This document shows, one piece after another, positions 47,801-57,500 of a stretch of DNA of 64,000 nucleotides; position 1 is the first letter of the stretch; every line of letters starts with the position of its first letter. The notes under the pieces are model-generated. The model saw nothing but the letters and a program-made list of their open reading frames with translations. It did no database searches and was not told where the DNA came from. The stretch comes from DASWNP01 sp036399175. GTDB lineage: Bacteria; Acidobacteriota; Blastocatellia; Pyrinomonadales; Pyrinomonadaceae. Made by a program: the position numbers and the translations under genes. The stretch lies in NCBI GenBank assembly GCA_036399175.1, contig DASWNP010000043.1, positions 16,129 through 80,128 of the forward strand. The letters are read 5' to 3'.

Positions 47801-50800
47801 TAATCCCGAGCGGATGAGCGACTACGAAACGCTGCTCCTGACGCTCGCCGCCGACGGGCATCATCCGCATCGCGTCATTCACCTCTGGAACGTCAACATC
47901 CCGCCCGAGGGCGACGACGCGCCTTCCGAGCTTTTCCGAGATGCTCAGATACGCGGCTCGCACAGCCTGCTCCGGCTCGCCGACGCGCTCGCCGCGCGCG
48001 AGCTTGAAGAGAAGGTGACGATAATCGCCGTCTCGAACAATCTACAGGCCGTCGCGGGCTTCGAGCACCTGATGCCTGAGAAAGCGCCTCTGCTCGGAGC
48101 ATGTCACGCCATCGCGTGCAGGGCGATGGTCGTCTGCCGCAGCGTCGATGTCTCGCTCGCCAACCACTCCATCGGGCGCGAGCGAGTGATTACTCAAATC
48201 CTCTCCGAGTTCATGTCGGAGCGGACGGAGACCATCGTCGCCTATCGAGGCAATCGACGCTGGACGCAAAGCTTCGAGGAATTTCTGGTGGACGGCGCGA
48301 ACGAGGAGAAGTCGCGTCTGCGCGAAGGCGGCGCGTATCTCTTCCTCGGCGACCTGTCGCCGAAAGCCATCGGCCTGGCGCAAGCCTTCGTCGAGCAGGT
48401 CGGCGCACGCATCGCGCTGATGCTCGCGCCCGATTTTCCCGAGAGGGAAGAGTGGGAGCGCCTGCTGGCCGAAGAGACCGAAGAGGCCGAAGCGAATGCT
48501 TTGACGCAGACCATTCGCGCTCTGCGCGAGCTGGAAGCGGCGGGCATCAAAGCTCTCCTGCTCAGGGGAGAGATGGAGGAAAGAAACTCTCTGGAGAAGG
48601 CGCTCGTCGAAACCTTCGAGCGCTTCGGCGAGTTGAACGGCGTCGTCTACACGGCAGAGCCTCTGGAAACAGAGCCACACTTTTCCTCCGACGCACACTT
48701 CACCGCCGACGAACGTCTCTTCGAGTCGAGCCTGCCCGGGCTGATGACTCTGAGCGATTCCCTGCATGGCAGAAACCTCGATTTCTGCCTGCTGCAATCG
48801 CCGCTCTCCACCTTGCTCTGCGACAGCGTTTCGCAGGTCGATTCCGCCGCCGCCCATTTCATCGAGAACCTCGCCACCCTGCGCAGCCAAGCGGGCTCGA
48901 CTTACTGGGTCAGCGTTCAGTGGGAAGGCTGGCCTGTGAACGGAGCGAACGGAAACGGCCACGCACCCGACCCCTTCGAGATGACGCAGGCCGAAGCTTT
49001 TCAGGTGGTGCGCCGCGCTCTCTCGACCGAACAGCCGCACCTTCTGATTTCAACCGCCGACCTTCACAGCAGACTCGAACAACAGGTGGCCGCGACCATT
49101 ACCGAAGAGGACGAGCCTCTCGAAACGCCCACCGCGCGCGGCGCGCTGCATCACCGTCCAGAACTGGCAATCGCCTACGTCGCGCCGAGAAGCGAAGACG
49201 AAGAATTGCTGGCGGGCATCTGGAAACAGTTCCTCGGCTTCGAGCAGGTAGGCATCCACGACAACTTCTTCGACCTCGGCGGCCATTCGCTCCTGGCGAC
49301 GCAGCTCGTCTCGCGCATCCGCAGTGAATTCGACGTGTCGCTGCCGCTCGAAACCCTCTTCGCCGAGCCGACCGTCGCCGGACTCGTCGAGCGCATTCAT
49401 GAGGCGCGGCTTGAAGAGTCAACCTCGAAGCCTTCGTTGATTCCGGTCAGCCAGCGAGATAAGCCCCTGCCGCTCTCTTTCGCGCAGCAGCGCATGTGGT
49501 TCTTCGACCAGCTCGAATCCTCAAGCTCTACCTACAACATTCCGCTCGTCATACGCGTCGGCGGCGCGCTCGACGTCGAAGCGTTGGAGCGCAGCTTGAA
49601 CGACCTCGTCGCCAGGCACGAGATTCTTCGCACCACCTACACCGTCGTCGATGAGACGCCCGTACAGTTGATAGCTTCCGAGCTGAAGCTGAGCGTTCCT
49701 CTGACCGACGTGAGTGACATTCACGAGTCGGAGCGAGACGAACAGGTGCAGCAGTTAATCAAGAGCGAGGCGCGCGAGCCTTTCAGCCTCTCTACCGGGC
49801 CTCTGCTGCGCATGAGCGTACTGCGGCTCAAGGAGGAGGACTACGTGTTGATGCTCACGCTGCATCACGTCCTCGCCGACGGCTGGTCGATGGGCGTGAT
49901 GGTGCGTGAGTTGGAAATTCTCTACCAGGCGCACTTGAACGGAAAGACGGGGCGGCTGCCGGAGCTGCCGATTCAATACGCCGACTATGCCGTCTGGCAG
50001 CGCGAGATGATGCAGGGCGAAGAGCTTGAGACGCAGCTCGATTACTGGAAGCGTCAACTGGCAGATTTGCCCGACGCGCTCGATTTGCCGACCGACCGAC
50101 CGCGTCCCTCCAAGCAGACCTTCCGGGGCGCGCTCAAAACTTTCACCATCGACCGAGACGTTTTCCAGCCGCTTCAAGCTCTCAACTGCGAAGAGGGAAC
50201 GACGCTCTACATGCTCCTGCTCGCAGCCTACCAGACGCTCCTGCATCGCTACACGAATCAGTCTGACATCGTCGTCGGCTCGGCCATCGCCGGTCGCAAT
50301 CGCGCCGAGCTTGAAGGCTTGATAGGCTTCTTCGTCAACACGCTCGTCATGCGGACAGACCTTTCGGGCGACCCGAGCTTCCGGAAGCTTCTCGGCAGAG
50401 TGCGCGAAGTGGCGCTTCAGGCTTACGCGCACCCGGACGTGCCCTTCGAGCAACTGGTCGAGGTGCTTCAACCCGTGCGCGACCCGAGCCGTCCGCCGCT
50501 CTTCCAGACCATGCTCATCCTGCAAAACGGACTGCTCAGGTCTCAGGAGCTTTCCGGCCTCACCTTCGGCTCGATACAGGTGGACAGGGAAGCGTCGATG
50601 TTCGACCTGACGCTTTATTTCAACGAGACGGAAGAGGGGCTTTCGGCCACCGTCGAATACAACACAGACCTCTTCGACGAAGGAACAATCGAGCGTCTGG
50701 CAGGCCACTTCGAGCAGTTGCTCACGAGCATCGCGGCCAACCCCGACCAGTCTCTCAGCCGTCTCTCGCTCCTGACGCATCCGGAAGCGCAACGCCTGCT

Positions 50801-52709
50801 CGTCGAATGGAACAGCACGACGAGCGACTACCCGCGCGACCTCTGCATCCACGAGCTTTTCGAGCAGCAGGCCGAAGCCACGCCCGACGCCGTCGCGGTT
50901 ATCTCCGCGAGCGGGCGGATTAACTACAGAGACCTCAACCAGCGAGCCAACCAGCTCGCGCATTACCTGCGTCGTCAGGGCGTAGGCGCGGACGTGCCCG
51001 TCGCCATCTGCCTTGAGCGTTCGATAGAGATGGTCGTCGGCCTTCTCGGCATCCTCAAGGCGGGCGGCGCTTACGTGCCTTTAGACCCCGCCTACCCGCA
51101 GGAGCGTCTCGCCTTCATGCTCGAAGATTCAGGGGCTTCTGTGCTCCTGACCGAGCAGAGCCTCGAAGTGAAACCGGCGGAGCGCGACGGCTTACGCATC
51201 GTCTATCTCGACGCCGACCGCGAGCGCATCGCTCTTGAGAGCAGGGAGAATCCTTCGCGCGGCGCGAGCGCGGAGAATCTGGCCTACGTCATCTATACCT
51301 CCGGCTCTACGGGGACGCCGAAAGGAGTGATGGGGCTTCATCGCGGAATGGTGAATCGTTTCCGTTGGATGTGGGAAGAGTTTCCGTTCGAGGCCGGAGA
51401 GGTCTGCTGTCAAAAGACTTCTCTGAGCTTCCTCGATTCGGCGTGGGAGATTTTCGGAACGATGTCGAAGGGCGTCCCCGTCCGTATCATCAAGACCGAA
51501 GTGGTCAAGGATGTCGATAAGTTCGTCCGCACTCTGGCGGAAGAGAACGTGACGCGCATCGTGCTCGTGCCGTCGCTTTTGCGCCTCATGCTCGACAGCT
51601 ATCCGGACTTGCAGGAGCGTCTGCCCCGACTCAAATACTGGGTCAGCAGCGGCGAGGCGCTCTCCTTCGAGCTGGCGCAGAAGTTCAAACAACACATGCG
51701 GGAGAGCGTTTTGCTCAACCTCTACGGCTCTTCCGAAGTCTCGGCCGATTCCACCTTCTACGACGCGAGCAGCCATCGACTGCGGGGCAGCGTGCCCATC
51801 GGCCGCCCGATTGCCAACACCGACCTTTACATCCTCGACCCGAAAGGCCAGCCCGTGCCGACCGGCATTCCCGGCGAGCTTTACATCGGCGGCGACGGAC
51901 TCGCCAGAGGTTACTGGCGACGCGCCGAGCTGACGGCGGACAAGTTCGTCCCCAATCATCTCGGCTTAGAGCCCGGAGCAAGGATGTTCCGCACGGGCGA
52001 CCTCGCGCGCTACCTGCCCGACGGCACTATCGACTACCTGGGGCGCGTCGATCATCAAGTCAAGATTCGCGGGCAGCGTCTTGAGCTGGGCGAGATTGAA
52101 GCTGTGCTCAATCGTCATCCGCTCGTCAGCCAGTCGGTCATCGTCGCGCAGAAGGATTCCAAAGGCGAACAGCGTCTGGTGGCCTACGTGGTCGGCGTCG
52201 CCGGAGAGCAGTTGGAGCCGGGCGCGCTTCGCCAGTCGCTCAGGGAGCGTCTGCCCGAATACATGGTGCCTTCCGTCTTCGTCCTGCTCGACCAGATGCC
52301 CTTGACGCCGAACGGCAAGGTCAACCGACGCGCTCTGCCCGCGCCCGACGACGCCGTCCGACCCGAGCAGGCGACGCCTTTCGTCAAGCCGGAGACGCAG
52401 ACCGAGATAGACCTCGCCAACATCTGGTCGGAAGTGCTCGGCGGCAAACAGGTCGGGGTCAACGACAACTTCTTCGACCTCGGCGGCCACTCCCTCTTGG
52501 CTACACAGCTCATCTCGCGCGTGCGCACGAGCTTCGGACTGGAGCTGCCTCTGAGCGCCTTCCTCGCCTCGCCCACCATCAAGAGCCTCGCCGAGAAGAT
52601 AGAAGAGATTCTCTTCCTCAGCTCGGATTCGACCGACCTCGACGAGGTTTTGAAACTGCTCGAAGGCATGGACGACGACGAGACACAGGAGATGCTCACC
52701 GAGTATTGA
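44859..52709 (+). CDS. Hybrid PKS-NRPS: KS-AT-(inactive KR)-CP-C-A(beta-Ala-like)-PCP
   Basis: 2616 residues. KS (~15-440): active-site Cys in TACSTS (~188), His motifs EAHGTGTPLGDP and KTNIGHLDAAAG. AT (~540-860): GHSVGEY (~635) and HAFHSEM, the malonyl-CoA type. A KR-like region (~895-1400) has lost the NADPH motif (LFLGDLSPKAIG) and, in the catalytic segment VDSAAAHFIENLA, Tyr is replaced by Ser and Asn by His; it is predicted dead, so a beta-ketone should remain. A carrier follows (serine ~1476), then C (HHVLADGWSM ~1670), A (~1990-2480) and PCP (~2546). The A pocket reads L-D-W-V-V-S-L-A-D, very close to the beta-alanine code I recall (V-D-W-V-I-S-L-A-D); Asp235 is absent, as expected for beta-amino acids. 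The next gene encodes a likely aspartate 1-decarboxylase that would make beta-alanine. Confidence 0.94.
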   Translation: MEQQQMESAGAEEELRGVAIIGMSGRFPGAANVEEFWRNLRDGVESIRFFSDEELLAAGVSPREMAAPNYVKANGVLEDIELFDAPFFGFSPREAEIMDPQLRFFLEGGWEALENAGYNSDTYPGAIGIYGGMHMSKYLLSNLLPNRALVESAGALQLRIWNDKDFLASLVAYKLNLQGPSVTVQTACSTSLVAVCMACQSLLNYQCDMALAGGVTVSVPHYVGAFVQEGVLSPDGHCRAFDAEARGTVAGNGMGIVLLKRLSDAIADRDPIYAVVKGWAMNNDGSAKIGYTAPSMEGQMEVIGMAQALAEVEPETVTYIEAHGTGTPLGDPIEIAALNEVFRTQTEKKGFCGVGSVKTNIGHLDAAAGVASLIKTVLALRHKQLPPSINFQSPNPQIDFANSPFYVNARLSDWKSNGTPLRAGVSSFAMGGVNAHVILEEAPPVEESSDSRPYQLLVLSAKSNSALDQMTKNLAAHLRQQPGQKLSDVAYTLKVGRRAFIHRRTIVCSDTEDAVSALETLDPKRVFTSTSDTRQRNVVFMFPGQGAQYVQMAAGLYEDEPTFRQELDRCAEALRPALKLDLRELLYPAEEAATEAAERLGQTQYTQPALFAVEYALAKVWMQWGVEPKLMIGHSVGEYVAACLSGVMSLEDALSLVAERARLMQELPPGAMLAVSLTEERVQPLLGKGLSLAAVNSHALSVVSGLPEMIEKLQTRLTAEGIECRRLHTSHAFHSEMVEPIMQQFINRVRKVRLQAPSIPYVSNVTGELITEAEATDPLYWAKHLRRAVRFADGLNVVLQDEQAVLIEVGPGRALSTFCKHHPQATADHLILASVRHPHDAQADVAFLLNSLGRLWLTGFEVDWDGFYAEELRNRVPLPSYPFERHRYWVEPQEDYVDSLMQARPAEKRLDIAEWFYTPLWKQSFSPRPERLRERLNWLLFIDELGLGEQIAGRLKAQGQDVVLVRLGDEFNERSEREFTINPERMSDYETLLLTLAADGHHPHRVIHLWNVNIPPEGDDAPSELFRDAQIRGSHSLLRLADALAARELEEKVTIIAVSNNLQAVAGFEHLMPEKAPLLGACHAIACRAMVVCRSVDVSLANHSIGRERVITQILSEFMSERTETIVAYRGNRRWTQSFEEFLVDGANEEKSRLREGGAYLFLGDLSPKAIGLAQAFVEQVGARIALMLAPDFPEREEWERLLAEETEEAEANALTQTIRALRELEAAGIKALLLRGEMEERNSLEKALVETFERFGELNGVVYTAEPLETEPHFSSDAHFTADERLFESSLPGLMTLSDSLHGRNLDFCLLQSPLSTLLCDSVSQVDSAAAHFIENLATLRSQAGSTYWVSVQWEGWPVNGANGNGHAPDPFEMTQAEAFQVVRRALSTEQPHLLISTADLHSRLEQQVAATITEEDEPLETPTARGALHHRPELAIAYVAPRSEDEELLAGIWKQFLGFEQVGIHDNFFDLGGHSLLATQLVSRIRSEFDVSLPLETLFAEPTVAGLVERIHEARLEESTSKPSLIPVSQRDKPLPLSFAQQRMWFFDQLESSSSTYNIPLVIRVGGALDVEALERSLNDLVARHEILRTTYTVVDETPVQLIASELKLSVPLTDVSDIHESERDEQVQQLIKSEAREPFSLSTGPLLRMSVLRLKEEDYVLMLTLHHVLADGWSMGVMVRELEILYQAHLNGKTGRLPELPIQYADYAVWQREMMQGEELETQLDYWKRQLADLPDALDLPTDRPRPSKQTFRGALKTFTIDRDVFQPLQALNCEEGTTLYMLLLAAYQTLLHRYTNQSDIVVGSAIAGRNRAELEGLIGFFVNTLVMRTDLSGDPSFRKLLGRVREVALQAYAHPDVPFEQLVEVLQPVRDPSRPPLFQTMLILQNGLLRSQELSGLTFGSIQVDREASMFDLTLYFNETEEGLSATVEYNTDLFDEGTIERLAGHFEQLLTSIAANPDQSLSRLSLLTHPEAQRLLVEWNSTTSDYPRDLCIHELFEQQAEATPDAVAVISASGRINYRDLNQRANQLAHYLRRQGVGADVPVAICLERSIEMVVGLLGILKAGGAYVPLDPAYPQERLAFMLEDSGASVLLTEQSLEVKPAERDGLRIVYLDADRERIALESRENPSRGASAENLAYVIYTSGSTGTPKGVMGLHRGMVNRFRWMWEEFPFEAGEVCCQKTSLSFLDSAWEIFGTMSKGVPVRIIKTEVVKDVDKFVRTLAEENVTRIVLVPSLLRLMLDSYPDLQERLPRLKYWVSSGEALSFELAQKFKQHMRESVLLNLYGSSEVSADSTFYDASSHRLRGSVPIGRPIANTDLYILDPKGQPVPTGIPGELYIGGDGLARGYWRRAELTADKFVPNHLGLEPGARMFRTGDLARYLPDGTIDYLGRVDHQVKIRGQRLELGEIEAVLNRHPLVSQSVIVAQKDSKGEQRLVAYVVGVAGEQLEPGALRQSLRERLPEYMVPSVFVLLDQMPLTPNGKVNRRALPAPDDAVRPEQATPFVKPETQTEIDLANIWSEVLGGKQVGVNDNFFDLGGHSLLATQLISRVRTSFGLELPLSAFLASPTIKSLAEKIEEILFLSSDSTDLDEVLKLLEGMDDDETQEMLTEY

Positions 52710-52803
52710 GCATCAACGCCTGCGGCGAAACGCGAACCTTCACGGCGCGACCGATTTTGAGCTTGAAAGCTCGCAAGAGTTTGTGAGACCTGGCAGGTCA
52801 AGT

Positions 52804-54465
52804 ATGAAAGACAAAGTGTTGACAGAACCGAACTGCGCGGCGAATCAGCCGGAGATGGGGCTCGAAGACATCCGCGAAAAGGTGATGCACCTCTTCTCTC
52901 TGAGCGACGAGTCAATCGAAGCCGAGCGCGAGAGGGAAAGACTCGTCGGCATCGTCGCTCACAACTTTCTGCGCGCTAGCCACGTCAGCACCGAGCTGGA
53001 GCTGAGGGCGCTCACAGAACACTTCGTCGATACGCGGATTCCCACCGACCCCTGCGACATCGACCATTACTTTGAATACCTTTCCAGCAACGTCGTCGCC
53101 CATTCCATCCGCACCTCTTCGCCGCGCTTCATCGGACACATGACCTCGTCGCTGCCCTACTTCGTCCGCCCGTTGGGGAAGCTTCTGACGACGCTCAACC
53201 AGAACGTCGTCAAGGTGGAGACGGCCAAGTCTCTGAGCCCTTACGAGCGACAGACGCTCGCCATGATGCATCGGCTCATCTTCAACTTCCCTGACGACTT
53301 CTACGTCCGGCACACGCAGCACAGCGAGAGCACGCTCGGCATGATTACCTCGGGCGGCACGCTCGCCAATATCACCGCCCTCTGGTGCGCGCGAAACGCG
53401 TGCTTCGCGCCGAGCGGAGATTTTCGCGGCGTCGAGGAAGAAGGTCTTCCGGCGGCGCTTCAGTTCTACGGAGCGAGCGAAGCGGTCGTCATCGGCTCGG
53501 AGATGCTTCACTACTCTTTCGATAAAAGCGCGGGGCTGCTCGGCATCGGCACGCGCAATTTGAAGAAGGTGCGAACCGACGAGCGACGCCGCATCGACCT
53601 CAAGGCGCTGCGCGAGACGATGGAAGAATGCCGCGCGCGCAATCAGCGCATCATCGCCCTCGTCGCCATCGCCGGTGCGACCGAAACCGGAACCATCGAC
53701 CCGCTCTCGGAGATGGCCGACATCGCCGAAGAATACGGCGTGCATTTCCACGTCGATGCTGCGTGGGGCGGCGCGCTGCTCTTCTCGGAGAAGCATCGAC
53801 CGAAGCTCAAGGGCATCGAGCGCGCCGATTCCGTCACCATCGACGCGCACAAACAGCTCTACGCGCCGATGGGGCTCGGCATGATTATGCTGCGCCGCCC
53901 GCAACTGGCGAAGGTCATCGAAAAACAGGCGCGCTACGTCGTCCGCCCCGGCTCGTTCGACTTAGGCCGACGCACGCTCGAAGGCTCGCGCCCCGGCATG
54001 TCGCTCTTTCTCCACGCCGCCCTGCACATCATCGGTCGCAAAGGCTACGAATTTCTCATCGACGAAGGCATCAGCAAAACCTTCTACATGGCCGAGGCAA
54101 TCCGTCGCCGCCCCGAGTTCGCGTTCGTCGTCGAACCGGAAATCAACATTCTCACTTACCGCTACCTGCCTGAAGCCTACAGAGAGAAGGCGGCCGACGG
54201 CGAGCTGACGAAGGCGGACAACGAGGCGATTAATCATGCCAACCGCGCTCTCCAAAGGGCGCAGCGCCGCGAGGGTCGCAACTTCGTCTCGCGGACGATA
54301 GTCGAGACGACGTGCGAGGGAGAAACGTGCCCGGCCGTCGTGCTGCGCGCCGTCCTCGCCAACCCGCTCACGACCGAAGCGGACATCGACGCCGTGCTCG
54401 AAGACCAGGTCAAAATCGCCGCCAATCTGTTTACCAACACTGCCGCCCGCGCCCGCGCAGTCTAG
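52804..54465 (+). CDS. panP: PLP-dependent aspartate 1-decarboxylase (PanP-like), beta-alanine supply
   Basis: 553 residues from ATG 52804 (a GTG at 52783 would add 7 residues). It is a group II PLP decarboxylase: SGGTLANITALW binds the cofactor phosphate, HVDAAWGGALLFS carries the Asp that contacts the pyridine ring, and the Schiff-base lysine is in TIDAHKQLYAPMG. The long N-terminus with HFVDTRIP and FIGHMTSSLPYF and the DAHKQLYAPMG form match the PanP group (TIGR03799) described in Vibrio and relatives. These convert L-aspartate to beta-alanine; glutamate decarboxylase is the main alternative. It lies between the NRPS gene whose A domain reads as beta-alanine-specific and the next NRPS gene (48-base gap), so it is probably cotranscribed and supplies that building block. 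Confidence 0.9.
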   Translation: MKDKVLTEPNCAANQPEMGLEDIREKVMHLFSLSDESIEAERERERLVGIVAHNFLRASHVSTELELRALTEHFVDTRIPTDPCDIDHYFEYLSSNVVAHSIRTSSPRFIGHMTSSLPYFVRPLGKLLTTLNQNVVKVETAKSLSPYERQTLAMMHRLIFNFPDDFYVRHTQHSESTLGMITSGGTLANITALWCARNACFAPSGDFRGVEEEGLPAALQFYGASEAVVIGSEMLHYSFDKSAGLLGIGTRNLKKVRTDERRRIDLKALRETMEECRARNQRIIALVAIAGATETGTIDPLSEMADIAEEYGVHFHVDAAWGGALLFSEKHRPKLKGIERADSVTIDAHKQLYAPMGLGMIMLRRPQLAKVIEKQARYVVRPGSFDLGRRTLEGSRPGMSLFLHAALHIIGRKGYEFLIDEGISKTFYMAEAIRRRPEFAFVVEPEINILTYRYLPEAYREKAADGELTKADNEAINHANRALQRAQRREGRNFVSRTIVETTCEGETCPAVVLRAVLANPLTTEADIDAVLEDQVKIAANLFTNTAARARAV

Positions 54466-54513
54466 CGAAGCGAGCGCCGAACGGCAGCACTGCCAAACCT
54501 GAACAGGAAGATT

Positions 54514-57500
54514 ATGACTACCTCGACCGACCAACTGGAACGTCTGAAAAAACTCTCGTCGGCCAAGCGCGCGCTGCTGATGAAAGCCATCAGGGAAAAG
54601 GGCGGGCAGGCCGCCTCAAGCGTCATCGAGCGCCGCCCCGGACAGCCGTCCTATCCGCTCTCGTTCGCGCAGCAGCGGCTATGGTTTCTCGACCAGTTGG
54701 AGCCCGGCAGCGCCTTCTACAACATCCCTGCGGCGGTCAGCCTGAGCGGCGCGCTCGACATCGAAGTGTTGGAGCGAAGTGTCAACGAGATAATCAGGCG
54801 TCACGAATCGCTGCGCACAGTCATCTCTACCGAAAACGAAACCCCCGTTCAAATCATCCTCCCGGTCAGAGAGTCCGCCATTCCTCTAACGAACCTGACG
54901 GAACTGCCCGTCGGAGTGCGCGAGGAGGAAGCCCGCCGGCTCATCGCCGAAGAAGCTTCGCGCCCCTTCGACCTTGAGCGCGGCCCGCTCTTCCGCGTCG
55001 GCCTCATCCGGCTCGCCGAGCGTGAGCATATCGTGACGCTGACGCTTCACCACATCATCTCCGATGGCTGGTCGATGAGCGTACTTATCCGCGAGTTCTT
55101 CACGCTCTACGACGCCTTCTCGCGCGGCGCGGCTTCGCCGCTCCCTGAGCTTCCCGTTCAATATGCCGACTACGCCGTCTGGCAGCGCGAATGGCTGAGC
55201 GGCAACGTGCTCGAAGAGACGCTCGCTTTCTGGAAGGAGCGTCTGTCGGGAGCGCCGCCCGTGCTTGAGCTGCCGTCAGACCGCCCGCGCCCCGCCGTGC
55301 AGACGTTTCGCGGCGCGGTCGAAAAGATGCGTTTCTCGAAGGAGCTGCGCGAGCAGTTGCTCGCGCTCGGCAAGAGCGAAGACGCTACGCTCTTTATGAC
55401 GCTGCTGGCCGTCTTCAAAGTGCTTCTCCATCGCTATTCGGGACAGGACGACATCGTCGTCGGCTCGCCGGTCGCCGGTCGCAATCGCACGGAGGTCGAA
55501 GGACTCATCGGCTTCTTCGTCAATACGCTCGTGCTGCGCTCCGACCTCTCCGAGCGCATGACTTTTCGTGAGATGCTGCGGAGCGTTCGAGACACCGTGC
55601 TCTCAGCCCACACGCATCAGGACGTGCCTTTTGAAAAGCTCGTCGAAGAGCTGCACCCCGAGCGCAGCCTCAGCCATTCGCCGCTCTTCCAGGTGATGTT
55701 CACCCTGCTCAACGCGACGCAAAACCTGAGCGACGAGCTGGCCGGACTCAAACTCAGGACGCTCGACAGCGACAGCGACACGGCGAAATTCGACATCACC
55801 CTCCAGATGGCCGAAGACGTCGATGAACTGAGCGCATCTCTCGAATACAACACAGACCTCTTCGACGCCGAGACCGCCCGGCGCATGCTCCGACACTTCG
55901 AGAACCTTTTGAAGAACGTCGTCGCCGAACCCGAACAGCTCATCACAAAGCTCCCCCTGATGACCTCTTCGGAGCGCGAGAGCCTGCTCGCAGCCTGCGG
56001 CGATGCGCCTATCAATTACCGGCGCGACCTCTGCCTGCACCAATTCTTCGAGCGGCAGGCCACGCGCACGCCCGAGCGGACGGCGCTCATCTGCGAAGGC
56101 CACCAGATGTCTTACGGCGAACTGAACCGCAGAGCCAACCAGCTTGCGCGCCACCTGCGAAAGCAGGGCGTAGGCAGTGACGTGCCCGTCGGCCTCATGC
56201 TTGAGCGTTCGATAGAGATGATGGTCGGGCTGCTCGGAGTCTTGAAAGCCGGCGGCTGCTACGTCCCCCTCGACCCCACCTATCCGCAGGAACGCCTCGC
56301 CTACATGCTCGAAGATTCCGGCGCTTCCGTGCTTTTAACGCAACGCCGACTCGTCGGCACGCTGCCCGTAAGCGCGGTCAAGGTTGTCAGCATCGACGCC
56401 GACTGGCCGGAGATTGAACGAGAAGACGGAGAGCACAACCTCGACGCAACGACGACGCCTGAAAACCTCGCCTACGTGATTTACACATCAGGCTCAACCG
56501 GCAAACCCAAAGGCGTCTGCGTCTCCCACAAAAATGTCTCCAACTTCTTCTCCGCTATGGACGAACGCATCGGCGAGTCAAACAGCAGCGAAGAGCAAAC
56601 CACCTCTTCTTCCATCCCCACCTGGCTCGCTCTCACTTCTATCTCCTTCGATATCTCCGTCCTCGAACTTTTCTGGTCTCTCGCCAGAGGCTTCCAACTC
56701 ATCATTCAACCCGAACGCGACTCCGCTCTGCGCTTATCTGCTCTCCAGCCTCGTCTGCCTTCTTCCGGTAGAACTATCGACTTCAGCCTCTTCTACTTCG
56801 CCTCCAGCGAAGAAGCTGAACCCGGCTCGGATAAATACCGCCTCCTGATTGAAGGCGCTCGCTTCGCAGATTCTCATTCTTTCTCCGCCGTCTGGACTCC
56901 TGAACGTCATTTCCACGCTTTCGGCGGACTTTATCCCAACCCTTCAGTCATCAGCGCCGCGCTCGCTATGGTCACCCGTCACATCCATATCAGAGCGGGA
57001 AGCGTCGTCCTGCCACTGCATCACCCCATCAGAGTGGCAGAGGAATGGTCGATTGTAGATAACCTCTCGGGCGGAAGAGTGGGAGTGTCGTTCGCTTCGG
57101 GCTGGCATGCCAACGATTTCGTGTTCAGGCCGGAGAACTACGCTGAAAGACAGAGAGTGATGTACGAAGGCATCGAGCTGGTACGTAGTTTATGGAGGGG
57201 AGAAGGAATCAGTTTGAGGGACGGAGCGGGCAGCGAAGTAGAGGTGAAGATACTGCCGCATCCGGTGCAGAAGGAGTTACCGATATGGGTGACGGCAGCG
57301 GGAAGTATAGAGACGTTCCGTTCAGCAGGGAGAATCGGAGCGGGACTCCTGACGCACCTGTTAGGGCAGAGTGTGGAAGAGTTGGGAGAGAAGGTAGAGG
57401 CGTACAGGGAGGCATGGAGAGAGGCGGGGCATGGGAGAGAAGAGGGAAGCAGGTGGCCTGAAGGTCATGTGACGTTGATGTTGCACACGTATGTAGGAGA

